From: a bacterium
Lineage (GTDB): Bacteria; Cyanobacteriota; Vampirovibrionia; Gastranaerophilales; Gastranaerophilaceae
Direction: 5' to 3'
Assembly: GCA_024408855.1 (NCBI GenBank)
Contig: JAKSUQ010000005.1
Span: 16,603 to 80,602 of the forward strand
DNA length: 64,000 nucleotides
The translations under genes were made by a program, and so were the position numbers. Each line of letters starts with the position of its first letter. The first letter of the stretch is position 1. The notes below the pieces were generated by a model, which saw nothing but the letters and a program-made list of their open reading frames with translations, made no database searches and had not been told where the DNA came from. Of the stretch, positions 8,467 to 16,706 are shown piece after piece.

Positions 8467-9459
8467 ATGGCAGAAACAAATTATGTGGTAGAAAGGTTAG
8501 ATACTTCAACATCCAAGATTTTCAAGGGTGTATACAATGATTTTAAGTCGAAAGCTATAAGTGATTACAAGTTTGAGCTTCAACCATTGGAGTTCGAAGA
8601 ATTTATAAATGCGGTTGAGGCTAAGTATTTAGAATGTTTAGTGTTGAAAGAAAATGATATTCCGACGGCATTTTTAGTTTATACAAATTCAATTTCCGAG
8701 TCAGTCGAATTAAATATAATTCACTGTTTGGGGAATGAGTCTGAATCGCTAAAACAAAGCCTTTTGGTGGAAAAGTTTTTGGAATATACAGAGGCAGACA
8801 GGCAAAACAGAGTGGTTGCGTATCCTATGACCGGTCATCAATCGGTATTTACAGCGGATATTGCAAAGTTTGGTTTTAGATTTATAGGCTTGGCTGTTCT
8901 TAGATTTGTCATGGGTAATTCTTCTTCAGAAAGAATTTTGGAAAACATGAAACTCCCTGAAAAACCTGATGAATACAAAATTGTAGGGTATTCTGAAGAA
9001 TACAGAGAAGCTGCGATTAAGGTTATTCATGAATCTTTCAAAGATACTTCGGATGCTATATACGATACGAGATATAAAACAATTGAGGGAACAACTGATA
9101 TTATAAACAAGGTAGTTGAAGGTATATATGGTGAGTTTTTACCGGAAGCTACGTCGGTTTTATTGTACAATGACGAGCCTTGTGGTTTTGCTTTTGCGAA
9201 TATTACAGGCGGAAAAATTGCAAATATTCCTTTAGTTGCAATAAGTAAAGCTCATAGGGGACAAAAATTTTCAGAGCTTATGCTTAATAGAACAATTAAG
9301 GTGTTTGTAGATTGGACTAAGTTGGGAAAAAGAAATTTCAGTGAGGTTAATGTTACTACTGAAACGGATAATTATAAAGCACTTAAAATGTATAGAAAAA
9401 TCGGATTTAAGGAAGATTATTGTTATCCGCAAGCATATTTGTTGACTAAAAAGAAATAA
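8467..9459 (+). CDS. GNAT-family N-acetyltransferase, two-part
   Basis: The C-terminal half (residues ~165-330) is a GNAT acetyl-CoA-dependent acetyltransferase. The pyrophosphate-binding element is ISKAHRGQKFSELML (R/Q-x-x-G-x-G/A type, here HRGQKFS), followed by NVTTETDNYKALKMYRKIGF, the usual β5 and 'N-x-x-A-x-x-x-Y-x-x-x-G-F' signature. The N-terminal half (1-150) has a similar size and may be a degenerate GNAT repeat, since it lacks an obvious acetyl-CoA loop. The substrate is unknown. It starts ten bases after ribBA with GAGGA before the ATG, so it is likely in the same transcript; a link to flavin metabolism is not implied. Confidence 0.8.
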   Translation: MAETNYVVERLDTSTSKIFKGVYNDFKSKAISDYKFELQPLEFEEFINAVEAKYLECLVLKENDIPTAFLVYTNSISESVELNIIHCLGNESESLKQSLLVEKFLEYTEADRQNRVVAYPMTGHQSVFTADIAKFGFRFIGLAVLRFVMGNSSSERILENMKLPEKPDEYKIVGYSEEYREAAIKVIHESFKDTSDAIYDTRYKTIEGTTDIINKVVEGIYGEFLPEATSVLLYNDEPCGFAFANITGGKIANIPLVAISKAHRGQKFSELMLNRTIKVFVDWTKLGKRNFSEVNVTTETDNYKALKMYRKIGFKEDYCYPQAYLLTKKK

Positions 9460-9554
9460 TTTGATAAAATCTAATGATTTCATGGTATAGTAAATATATT
9501 AAACGAAGATAGGAAAAAAGATAGTAGTTTGGAAAATTTTATGAAAGGAGAGTT

Positions 9555-10967
9555 ATGAAAATTTCTAAGAAACTATTAATGGCTGTAACTGCAATTTGTA
9601 TGACATCTTGTGCCGTTATGGCTGAGGATTCAGTGCAAGCATATGCACACCCGACATTGTTCGGAACTCAAGGTCATTCCTTGATTAATGCTCAAAACGA
9701 CGTAGTCGTTGGCGGTAAAATCTGCACTCCTGCAAATGTAAAGACAATTCAAGGTAAAGAAAATGTTATTGTAGCACGTAGTGCTAAGAAAATGTTATTT
9801 GATATGAAAGCAAAAATGGATCAAAAAAGAGGTTCTTTGTATGATCCTAAAATGCCGGTTCTTCGTTCTGAACTCGCATTCTTCATTTCTGAAGGTTTAG
9901 GTTTAACAAAAGTTGCAACTGACAGCTATTCTGATGTAGCTTCTGATTATTGGGCAAAAACAGAAATCGACAGAGTATTAACTCAAGATATTATGATTGG
10001 TTATCCTGATTCAACATTTAAACCTGACAAGGTAATCAACAAGGCAGAAGTATTCTGTACATTTGCTAAATTGATGAATGTTGAAGCAAGCAAAACTGAT
10101 GTTCCTACATTTAACGGTAAAACAATGCAATATATCCCTGAATGGGCATACGGAGCAACTAATGAAGTAATCGCTTCAGGAATTTTGGCTTCATTACCTA
10201 ATCAAGATAAAGTTGTAAATGATGAATATCTTTCAAAGGAACAAGTAGCATTCTTAGTATCCGCTATGAGGAGAAGTTTCAGGATTGATCTTGAAAATGG
10301 TGCTATTGGATGTGCTACTAAGTGTGAGCCAGTTGCAATCAAAATTAAATTAAGCGAAAGATTGAGTGCAAGAACTTCAACAGCAGGTGATACTTTTACT
10401 GCTAAGACAACTGAAGATGTAACTGTTGCAGGAGTTGCTTTCCCGACAGGTTCAACAGTTAGCGGTAAAGTTGTATCTGTTTCAAGACCTGGAGTTAAAA
10501 ACCCAGGATTTATTGAAGTTCAATTTGAAAAAATTAAAAATGGCGACAACTGTGTAGAATTCCCTGCTAAGATGGCAGGTGCTCAAACTGATGTAACTAA
10601 AAATCCTAACATTGCATCAAGAATTTTGGGTGCTCCGTTCTCTATTGTAGGCAGAGTTGCAGGTGTTGCAGGCAGATCTGTTTCCGAAACAGCAAATATC
10701 ATTTCTAACGGAACTGAAGAATATTTAGGTAATTGGTCTGATGCATTTGTTGATACAGCGTCTTTACACCCTCTAAAAGGTGCTAAGAGCGTTGGTTCAT
10801 CATTTATTACAGCAGGAAAAGGTGTTTACAATATCGCTAAGACCGCTGTATCAGGTTCATTTGGTGTTGTATATGAAATCGTTGATGAATTCAAATACAT
10901 CATTGTTCCTAATACAACAAATGATTCTTGCTTGAACCCTGATGAAGAATTAACAATAATGTTTTAA
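9555..10967 (+). CDS. secreted S-layer-homology (SLH) domain protein
   Basis: Exported envelope protein. A signal peptide covers residues 1-23 (basic MKISKK, hydrophobic core, cleavage near VMAED). Residues ~90-215 hold SLH-type segments: LRSELAFFISEGLGL, then YSDVASDYWAKTEIDRVLTQ and IGYPDSTFKPDKVINKAEVF, the classical 'Y-W-A...I-x-G-Y-P-D-x-T-F-x-P' pattern, with a weaker further copy near IPEWAYGATNEVI. SLH domains bind pyruvylated cell-wall polymers or peptidoglycan. Residues ~250-350 look like a β-rich domain (GSTVSGKVVSV) and the end is amphipathic, closing with PDEELTIMF. The ribosome site is strong (AAGGAGAG). The gene has its own terminator, and its codons look those of a well-expressed gene. 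Confidence 0.88.
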   Translation: MKISKKLLMAVTAICMTSCAVMAEDSVQAYAHPTLFGTQGHSLINAQNDVVVGGKICTPANVKTIQGKENVIVARSAKKMLFDMKAKMDQKRGSLYDPKMPVLRSELAFFISEGLGLTKVATDSYSDVASDYWAKTEIDRVLTQDIMIGYPDSTFKPDKVINKAEVFCTFAKLMNVEASKTDVPTFNGKTMQYIPEWAYGATNEVIASGILASLPNQDKVVNDEYLSKEQVAFLVSAMRRSFRIDLENGAIGCATKCEPVAIKIKLSERLSARTSTAGDTFTAKTTEDVTVAGVAFPTGSTVSGKVVSVSRPGVKNPGFIEVQFEKIKNGDNCVEFPAKMAGAQTDVTKNPNIASRILGAPFSIVGRVAGVAGRSVSETANIISNGTEEYLGNWSDAFVDTASLHPLKGAKSVGSSFITAGKGVYNIAKTAVSGSFGVVYEIVDEFKYIIVPNTTNDSCLNPDEELTIMF

Positions 10968-10984
10968 TTTTAATTAAAATATTT

Positions 10985-11020
10985 AAAAGGCTCTGATATT
11001 CAAATATCGGAGCCTTTTTT
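10985..11020 (+). terminator. intrinsic terminator of the SLH protein gene
   Basis: GC-containing stem (ggctctgatat with atatcggagcc, one G-T pair) followed by a six-T run, 17 bases after the stop codon. Confidence 0.85.
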
Positions 11021-11092
11021 ATTTTTAAATTTTTGTGATATAATTGACCCGTAATATAAATATGTGACAGAGTTCTTTGAAAGGGAGATGTG

Positions 11093-11845
11093 ATGATTAA
11101 TGTAGCGGTATGCGGAGCTAACGGTAAAATGGGGCAGGCTGTTGTAAATGCCGTCAATGAAGCAGAGGATATGACATTGATTGCTAAAATTGATATTTAT
11201 AACGGGGAATTTTCAACAATAAATGATGCAAAAAATTCCGTAAAAATTGATGTTTTGGTTGATTTTACTCAACCGAGTTCTGTGTATGAAAATGCACTAT
11301 ATTGTCTTAATAACAACATAGCAACGGTAATTGGGACAACGGGGTTAACAGATATTCAAATAGCAGAATTAAAGGATTTGAGTATTAGAAATAAAACGGC
11401 TTGTTTGATAGCTCCAAATTTCTCAACAGGTGCGGTATTATTAATGCAATTTGCTCAAATGGCATCAAAATATTTCGAAAATGCCGAAATAATTGAACTT
11501 CATCATAATCAGAAGAAAGATGCTCCGTCCGGCACTGCTGTTAAGACAGCTTTTATGATGAGCGAAGAGAATTCAAATAAAAGTTTTATATCCGGAAATT
11601 GTGCTGAAAAAGAAACAATATCCGGAGCAAGGGGGGCAAGTTCATATAATGATATACACATTCATTCTGTCCGTATGCCGGGATATATGGCCTCCCAAGA
11701 AGTCTTATTTGGTTCAAACGGACAAATACTCACTTTAAGGCATGATTCTACTAATCGCGAATGTTATATGCCTGGGGTTATGCTTGCAGTAAGACATGTG
11801 GCTGAAAACAGTGACTTTATTTATGGTTTGGAAAATATAATGTAG
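11093..11845 (+). CDS. dapB: 4-hydroxy-tetrahydrodipicolinate reductase
   Basis: NAD(P)H-dependent reductase of the diaminopimelate/lysine pathway, acting in the cytoplasm. The Rossmann loop is VCGANGKMGQAV at the N-terminus. The catalytic region is ELHHNQKKDAPSGTA (residues ~136-150), with the histidine pair, the lysine and the substrate-binding SGTA that mark DapB. Length 250 is normal. A GTG at 11090 is in frame, but the ATG at 11093 is better spaced from AGGGAG (11082-11087). It is the first gene of a long plus-strand run and is followed by asd, which supplies the same pathway; MurE in this window uses the product DAP. Confidence 0.95.
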   Translation: MINVAVCGANGKMGQAVVNAVNEAEDMTLIAKIDIYNGEFSTINDAKNSVKIDVLVDFTQPSSVYENALYCLNNNIATVIGTTGLTDIQIAELKDLSIRNKTACLIAPNFSTGAVLLMQFAQMASKYFENAEIIELHHNQKKDAPSGTAVKTAFMMSEENSNKSFISGNCAEKETISGARGASSYNDIHIHSVRMPGYMASQEVLFGSNGQILTLRHDSTNRECYMPGVMLAVRHVAENSDFIYGLENIM

Positions 11846-11865
11846 AGGATTGAGGAATTATAACA

Positions 11866-12894
11866 ATGCGAAAACCAAATATAGCAATTTTAGGCGCGAC
11901 AGGGGTCGTAGGCAGAGAAATTACAAAGATTGTTGATGAATTAAATGTTGAATTTGAAACAATTCAATTTTTGTCCAGTGCAAAAAGTGCTGGAACAAAA
12001 TTGGATTTTAAAGGAAAAGAATACATTGTGAAAGAAACAATTCCGGATGTTTTTGAAGGTATTGATATTGTTTTGGCATCTGCGGGTGGCTCTGTCAGTC
12101 AAAAGTATGCTCCGGAAATTGTTAAACGTGGTGGCATGATTATTGATAATTCTTCAGCTTTTCGAATGGAAAAAGATGTTCCGTTGGTAATTGCAGGTGT
12201 TAATGATGAAGATTTGAAGTGGCACAATGGGATTGTTGCTAATCCTAATTGTTCAACATCTCAATTAATGCTTGTTTTAGAGCCGTTGAAAAAATATGGG
12301 ATAAAAAGATTGATAGTTTCAACTTATCAATCGGTTTCTGGGGCTGGTTTAGCTGCAATCAAAGAATTGAAAGCTGATACCGAAGCTAATTTAAAAGGTG
12401 AAAAGTTTGAAAATATTTGTTTTAAAAAGCCCATTTCGTTTAATATAATTCCACAAATCGATGTTTTTTGTAAAAACGGTTATACAAAGGAAGAAATGAA
12501 AGTTGTCAATGAAACTCACAAAATTTTGCATTTGCCGGAAAGCGTGAAAATATCCTGTACAGCAGCGAGAGTGCCTGTCTTTAGAGGACATTCAGAGGCG
12601 GTTGATATTGAATTTGAAAATAATGTTTTGCCGAATGAAGTTCGTGAAGTTTTAAGAAATTCATATGGAATAGAAATTATTGATAATCCGGATAATTTTG
12701 AATATCCGACAACTCGTGATGCTGAGTACGTTAATCCTGTTTTTGTCGGCAGAATAAGAAAGAATTTGGCTTTTGAAAACGGAATTTCTTTGTGGTGTGT
12801 AGCGGATAATATTCGTATTGGTGCAGCTTTGAATACTGTAAGAATTTGCCAGAGTGTAATACGAATGGGATTATTCGGTAAGGAGCGGAATTAA
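11866..12894 (+). CDS. asd: aspartate-semialdehyde dehydrogenase
   Basis: Reduces aspartyl phosphate to aspartate semialdehyde, the branch point to lysine/DAP, methionine and threonine. It has the NADP-binding loop LGATGVVGREI at residues 9-19, the catalytic cysteine C129 in NPNCSTSQ, and the substrate-binding segment VSTYQSVSGAG near residue 150. The histidine region around RVPVFRGHSEAV (about residue 235) is intact. Length 342 is normal. It is 20 bases after dapB with GAGGA before the ATG, so the two DAP enzymes are co-expressed. The rfaE2 gene begins one base after its stop. Confidence 0.96.
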   Translation: MRKPNIAILGATGVVGREITKIVDELNVEFETIQFLSSAKSAGTKLDFKGKEYIVKETIPDVFEGIDIVLASAGGSVSQKYAPEIVKRGGMIIDNSSAFRMEKDVPLVIAGVNDEDLKWHNGIVANPNCSTSQLMLVLEPLKKYGIKRLIVSTYQSVSGAGLAAIKELKADTEANLKGEKFENICFKKPISFNIIPQIDVFCKNGYTKEEMKVVNETHKILHLPESVKISCTAARVPVFRGHSEAVDIEFENNVLPNEVREVLRNSYGIEIIDNPDNFEYPTTRDAEYVNPVFVGRIRKNLAFENGISLWCVADNIRIGAALNTVRICQSVIRMGLFGKERN

Positions 12895-12895
12895 T

Positions 12896-13366
12896 ATGGG
12901 GCAAGTTCTTGGTCAAGAAGAAATAATTGAAGTTGTAAAAAACGGACAGAAAAACGGAAAAACCTTTGTTCTTACAAATGGGTGTTTTGATATTCTTCAT
13001 GTCGGGCATATCAGATATTTGAAAAAAACAAAAAGTTTTGCTGATTATTCAATAATATTGCTTAATTCGGATAAGTCTGTAAAGGCTATAAAAGGCGAGT
13101 CCAGACCTGTCAATAATGAAAATGACAGGGCTGAAATATTAAGTTCTTTGAGCTGTGTTGATTATGTGGTATTATTTGAAGAGAATTCGCCGGCAGGACT
13201 TTTGGATAAAATTAAGCCGGATGTTTATACAAAGGGTGCGGATTATACATTGGAAACTCTGCCTGAACGTGATATTGTACTCAAAAATAATATAAGAACA
13301 GAGTTTGTCGAATTTGTACAAGGCAAATCGACGACAAATATAATAAACAAAATTAATGATAAATAA
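12896..13366 (+). CDS. rfaE2: D-glycero-β-D-manno-heptose 1-phosphate adenylyltransferase
   Basis: Nucleotidyltransferase that makes ADP-heptose for the LPS inner core. Residues ~24-150 are a cytidylyltransferase-type fold with TNGCFDILHVGH, where the HxGH motif is residues 35-38, and the conserved KPDVYTKGADY region near residue 107. The C-terminal FVQGKSTTNII replaces the usual 'G-x-S-T-T/S-x-I'. Length 156 equals the stand-alone RfaE2/HldE C-terminal domain; the kinase half (RfaE1) is not adjacent. The ATG follows the asd stop by one base with its ribosome site (AAGGAG) inside asd, implying translational coupling. Its place beside lpxD and lpxC supports a role in LPS. Confidence 0.9.
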   Translation: MGQVLGQEEIIEVVKNGQKNGKTFVLTNGCFDILHVGHIRYLKKTKSFADYSIILLNSDKSVKAIKGESRPVNNENDRAEILSSLSCVDYVVLFEENSPAGLLDKIKPDVYTKGADYTLETLPERDIVLKNNIRTEFVEFVQGKSTTNIINKINDK

Positions 13367-13383
13367 ATATAGAGGAGTTTACT

Positions 13384-14481
13384 ATGAATACTTTTACATT
13401 GGAACAGATTGCACAAATTACGGACGGAATGCTGACGAAGGCGAAAGATGCTGTAATTACAAGAATTGCACCACCTTTGCTTGCTGATGAAAATACTTTA
13501 GCATTAGCTTTGGGAGAAGATGAGATTGCAAATCTCAACAATACTAAAGCGTTAGCTGCATTAGTTCCTTTGGGAGTTAATATTGACGGATTTTCTACGA
13601 TAGAAGTTGAAAGACCTCGTCTCGCAATGATGAAGTTAATTAATTTGTTTTATGAAGAACCGCATTTGAATAGCGGAATACATCCTACTGCAACGGTGCA
13701 TCCGTCCGCTAAAATAGGGCAAAATGTTTCTTTGGGAGCAAATGTTGTTATTGCTGAGAATGCTGTTATCGGAGATAATACAAAGATTTTAGCAAACGGA
13801 TATATTGGGAACGGTGCTATTATTGGTAATAATTGCTTTTTCCATCCGAATATAAATATTGGCGACAGAGTTAAAGTCGGTAATGATGTAATTTTACATC
13901 ATGGAGTGTCTTTGGGCGCAGATGGTTTTAGTTTTGTAACAGAAAATCCTAATAATATAGAGAAAGCAAGACAAGATGGTGAAATTAAGGATGCCAATAT
14001 TGAACAAGTTATATTCAAAATTCCTTCAATCGGTTCTGTTGAAATAGGAAACAATGTTGAAATTGGGGCAAATACAACGATTGATAGAGGTACTATTGAA
14101 AACACCGTAGTCGGAAATAATACAAAAATAGATAATCTGGTTATGATTGGTCATAATTGCCACATAGGTGAAGGATGTATGATAGTTTCACAAGTTGGTA
14201 TTGCAGGCAGTTGTGTTATCGGTAACAGAGTTGTAATAGCCGGTCAGGCAGGACTTGCAGACCATATTTCTATCGGAGATGATTCTCTCATTGCCGCTAA
14301 AGCCGGGGTTACAAAAAGTTTTCCTGCAAAATCGATTGTAGTAGGATCTCCTGCTGTTCCGAGAAAAGAGTTTATTAAGCAATTAAAGATTATGAAAGAT
14401 GCCGGTGATTTGATTGCAAAATTTAAAAAATATGAGCCGTTATTGAAATCTTTTGAAGAAAGTTTGGCAGAAAAGGTTTAG
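13384..14481 (+). CDS. lpxD: UDP-3-O-acyl-glucosamine N-acyltransferase
   Basis: Adds the second (N-linked) acyl chain in lipid A synthesis. Residues ~1-95 are the uridine-binding N-terminal domain. From ~100 to 330 runs a left-handed β-helix of hexapeptide repeats ([LIV]-G-x-x-x-x, for example IGQNVSLGANVVIAENAVIG). The catalytic histidine is H257 in IDNLVMIGHNCHIG. The C-terminal ~35 residues form a helix (KQLKIMKDAGDL...). Length 365 is slightly longer than the E. coli enzyme (341). GAGGAG precedes the ATG. It leads directly into lpxC and fabZ. Confidence 0.96.
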   Translation: MNTFTLEQIAQITDGMLTKAKDAVITRIAPPLLADENTLALALGEDEIANLNNTKALAALVPLGVNIDGFSTIEVERPRLAMMKLINLFYEEPHLNSGIHPTATVHPSAKIGQNVSLGANVVIAENAVIGDNTKILANGYIGNGAIIGNNCFFHPNINIGDRVKVGNDVILHHGVSLGADGFSFVTENPNNIEKARQDGEIKDANIEQVIFKIPSIGSVEIGNNVEIGANTTIDRGTIENTVVGNNTKIDNLVMIGHNCHIGEGCMIVSQVGIAGSCVIGNRVVIAGQAGLADHISIGDDSLIAAKAGVTKSFPAKSIVVGSPAVPRKEFIKQLKIMKDAGDLIAKFKKYEPLLKSFEESLAEKV

Positions 14482-14501
14482 GTTGCGGGTAAATTGCAAA
14501 A

Positions 14502-15338
14502 ATGGTTACAATAAAGAAAGAAATACGTACATCTGGAAATTCTCTGATGAAGAATAAATTATGTGAGGTTTTGATAAAGCCTTCAAGAGGTGGAAAAATC
14601 AGGCTTTTTCTTAATGACTCTGATGTATGTTTTGAAGCAAATATAGATAATTTATATTCGACAGAACATTGCGTTACATTGTGTAGCAAAGAGCATCGAA
14701 CTCTATTGGGTGATTATAAATACAAAGCAATGTTATGTGAACATTTTATGGCAGCTTGTGCCATTTGCAAGATTGATTCGTTGGATGTATATCTTTCAGA
14801 ATCGGAATTCCCTATTTTTGACGGGAGCTCAAAAGTTTGGGTTGAGTTGTTCAAGACGGCAGGTATTGATGGTGTAAATAATAAATTATATACTGTAAGC
14901 GAACCTGTATATTATCTCAACGGAAAAACGAGCATGGTTATTTTGCCTGATAAAGAATTATCCGTTACGTATGCAGTTAATTATAATCATCCTGATTTAA
15001 CAAACCGTTGGGTAAGTTTGAATTTAAAAAATTTACAGGAAATTATTGAAGCAAGAACTTTTGGGTTTTATAAAGATTTGAAAAAATATCAAATGTTAGG
15101 TTTTGCCCAAGGCGTTACACTTGAAAATACTGTCGGATTAAAGGATGACGGGTATACTACTGAATTACGTTCGGAATTGGAGCCTGTTAAGCACAAAATT
15201 CTGGATATGTTCGGGGATTTGTATTTGACGGGTGTGTCTCCTCTTAATATGAGAACAAAAATTCTTATAAAAGAAGCGGGGCATGCTGTGCATACGCAAG
15301 TTGCAAAAGTACTTAAAAGTAAACTTATCGAAATGTAA
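14502..15338 (+). CDS. lpxC: UDP-3-O-acyl-N-acetylglucosamine deacetylase
   Basis: Zinc enzyme for the committed step of lipid A synthesis. Metal and catalytic residues are visible: E80-H81 in CEHFMAA, H231 and D235 in KHKILD, and a histidine in the C-terminal GHAVH (261-264). FPIFDGSS matches the family 'P-I-x-D-G-S'. The N-terminal element normally reading SG-x-G-L-H is changed to SGNSLMKN, so one conserved histidine is missing there. Length 278 is short of the usual ~305. It is 20 bases after lpxD and 11 before fabZ, with the ribosome site of fabZ (AAAGGAG) just after its stop. Confidence 0.94.
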   Translation: MVTIKKEIRTSGNSLMKNKLCEVLIKPSRGGKIRLFLNDSDVCFEANIDNLYSTEHCVTLCSKEHRTLLGDYKYKAMLCEHFMAACAICKIDSLDVYLSESEFPIFDGSSKVWVELFKTAGIDGVNNKLYTVSEPVYYLNGKTSMVILPDKELSVTYAVNYNHPDLTNRWVSLNLKNLQEIIEARTFGFYKDLKKYQMLGFAQGVTLENTVGLKDDGYTTELRSELEPVKHKILDMFGDLYLTGVSPLNMRTKILIKEAGHAVHTQVAKVLKSKLIEM

Positions 15339-15349
15339 AGGAGAAAATT

Positions 15350-15790
15350 ATGTCGGAAGAAGTTCTATCCTATAACGTAAATGAAATTATGGATATGATT
15401 CCTCACAGATATCCGTTTTTGTTAGTTGACAGAATTACAGAATGTGTTCCGGGAAAATATTCCAAAGGTTATAAAAATCTGACTATTAATGAGGAATTTT
15501 TTCAAGGACATTTTCCGAATAATCCGATAATGCCCGGAGTATTACAATTAGAAGCTATGGCACAGTGTGCGGCTCCGATATTAATGGCACAAGAACAGTA
15601 TAAAGGTAAACTTGCATTATTTGCAGGAATAGATAATGTAAGATTTAAAAATATTGTACATCCTGGGGATAAATTTGAGATGCACATAGAATTGGTTAAA
15701 TCAAAAGGACCTGTAAGCAAATGTCATGCTATTGGTTCAGTAGACGGAAAAATATGTGTTGAAGCTGATATGACAGTGGCTATAAAGTAG
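15350..15790 (+). CDS. fabZ: 3-hydroxyacyl-ACP dehydratase
   Basis: Hot-dog fold dehydratase of type II fatty acid synthesis, removing water from 3-hydroxyacyl-ACP. It competes with the lipid A pathway for the same substrate, which explains its place next to lpxC. The catalytic pair is H54 in GHFPNNPIMPG and E68 in LQLEAMAQ. The N-terminus carries the usual IPHRYPFLLVDRI. Length 146 is normal. The ribosome site AAAGGAG is strong. The usual next gene, lpxA, is absent; an 11-codon-scale gap with a promoter-like sequence leads instead to rpiB. Confidence 0.97.
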   Translation: MSEEVLSYNVNEIMDMIPHRYPFLLVDRITECVPGKYSKGYKNLTINEEFFQGHFPNNPIMPGVLQLEAMAQCAAPILMAQEQYKGKLALFAGIDNVRFKNIVHPGDKFEMHIELVKSKGPVSKCHAIGSVDGKICVEADMTVAIK

Positions 15791-15859
15791 TTTAAATGTA
15801 GGGTTTTGTTTGCAGTTGCAATTATAATATGATACAATTTCACACAAGAGGGCGATAGT

Positions 15860-16285
15860 TTGACCGAAACAATTATATTAGGTTCTGACCACGGTGGTTA
15901 TAATTTAAAGACAGAAATTAAAACATACTTAGAAAATGCAGGATATGAAGTATGTGATGTGGGCTGTTTTTCTCAAGAGTCGTGTGATTATCCGATGATT
16001 GCAAAACAGGTTGCAGAAGGGGTTTTAAGATTATCTTGCAGAGGCATTTTAGTTTGCGGAACAGGTATTGGCATGTCAATTGCAGCTAACAGATTTGACG
16101 GAATACGTGCTTCGGTGTGCAGTGATACTTTTACGGCAAGAATGACAAGAATGCATAATAATTCAAATATACTATGCCTTGGGGAAAGAGTTGTAGGAAA
16201 AGGTTTAGCGCTTGATATTGTCGAGATATGGCTAAAAACCGATTTTGAAGGCGGTAGGCATTTGAAAAGAATTGAAATGATATAA
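15860..16285 (+). CDS. rpiB: ribose-5-phosphate isomerase B (LacA/RpiB family)
   Basis: Interconverts ribose-5-phosphate and ribulose-5-phosphate. It has the N-terminal LGSDHGGYNLK, the catalytic cysteine element GILVCGTGIGMSIAANR (about residues 54-70) and the phosphate-binding MTRMHNNSNILCLGERVVG. Length 141 is normal. The start is TTG at 15860 with AGAGGG seven bases upstream; no ATG lies nearby in frame. A heptose or KDO precursor role could explain its place after the lipid A genes, since ribulose/arabinose phosphates feed KDO, but the sequence supports only ordinary RpiB. Confidence 0.93.
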   Translation: MTETIILGSDHGGYNLKTEIKTYLENAGYEVCDVGCFSQESCDYPMIAKQVAEGVLRLSCRGILVCGTGIGMSIAANRFDGIRASVCSDTFTARMTRMHNNSNILCLGERVVGKGLALDIVEIWLKTDFEGGRHLKRIEMI

Positions 16286-16294
16286 AGGATTAAA

Positions 16295-16693
16295 ATGACA
16301 GATAAAGATTTAACATCATATAAATTCGCTTGTGTAGTAGCAAGGTTTTTGGACGAAAAAATTGCAGAGGGTATTTCTATTTTAAACATTAGTAATGTAT
16401 CATCTTTTGCGGATTATTTTGTAATTTGCTCAGCACAGACGAGTACGCAAGTAAAATCTTTAACAGAAAATTTAGTGGATAAAGTTAAGACTGAATTTGA
16501 AAGATTGCCGGTAGGCAAGGAAAAAGATCTAAAGAACCGTTGGAATCTTGTTGACTATGGAGATGTTGTTATTCATATCCTCAAACAGGAAGACAGAGAG
16601 TCATATGCGATAGAAAAATTCTGGAATCATTCTTTTAGTATTCCTCGGGATACGTGGTTAAAGGAATCTGAAGAATATTCGGAATACAAGTAA
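16295..16693 (+). CDS. rsfS: ribosomal silencing factor RsfS
   Basis: Binds L14 of the large subunit and blocks subunit joining when nutrients are scarce. The α/β core is recognised by SSFADYFVICSAQTSTQVKS (residues ~44-63) and by the C-terminal WNLVDYGDVVIHI followed by REFYAIE-like ESYAIEKFW. Length 132 is normal, with a C-terminal extension of about 15 residues rich in Glu/Ser. It starts nine bases after rpiB with AAAGGA before the ATG and is in the same operon. The family is often near nadD, which is absent here. Confidence 0.92.
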   Translation: MTDKDLTSYKFACVVARFLDEKIAEGISILNISNVSSFADYFVICSAQTSTQVKSLTENLVDKVKTEFERLPVGKEKDLKNRWNLVDYGDVVIHILKQEDRESYAIEKFWNHSFSIPRDTWLKESEEYSEYK

Positions 16694-16706
16694 GAGAGTT
16701 TGTGAA

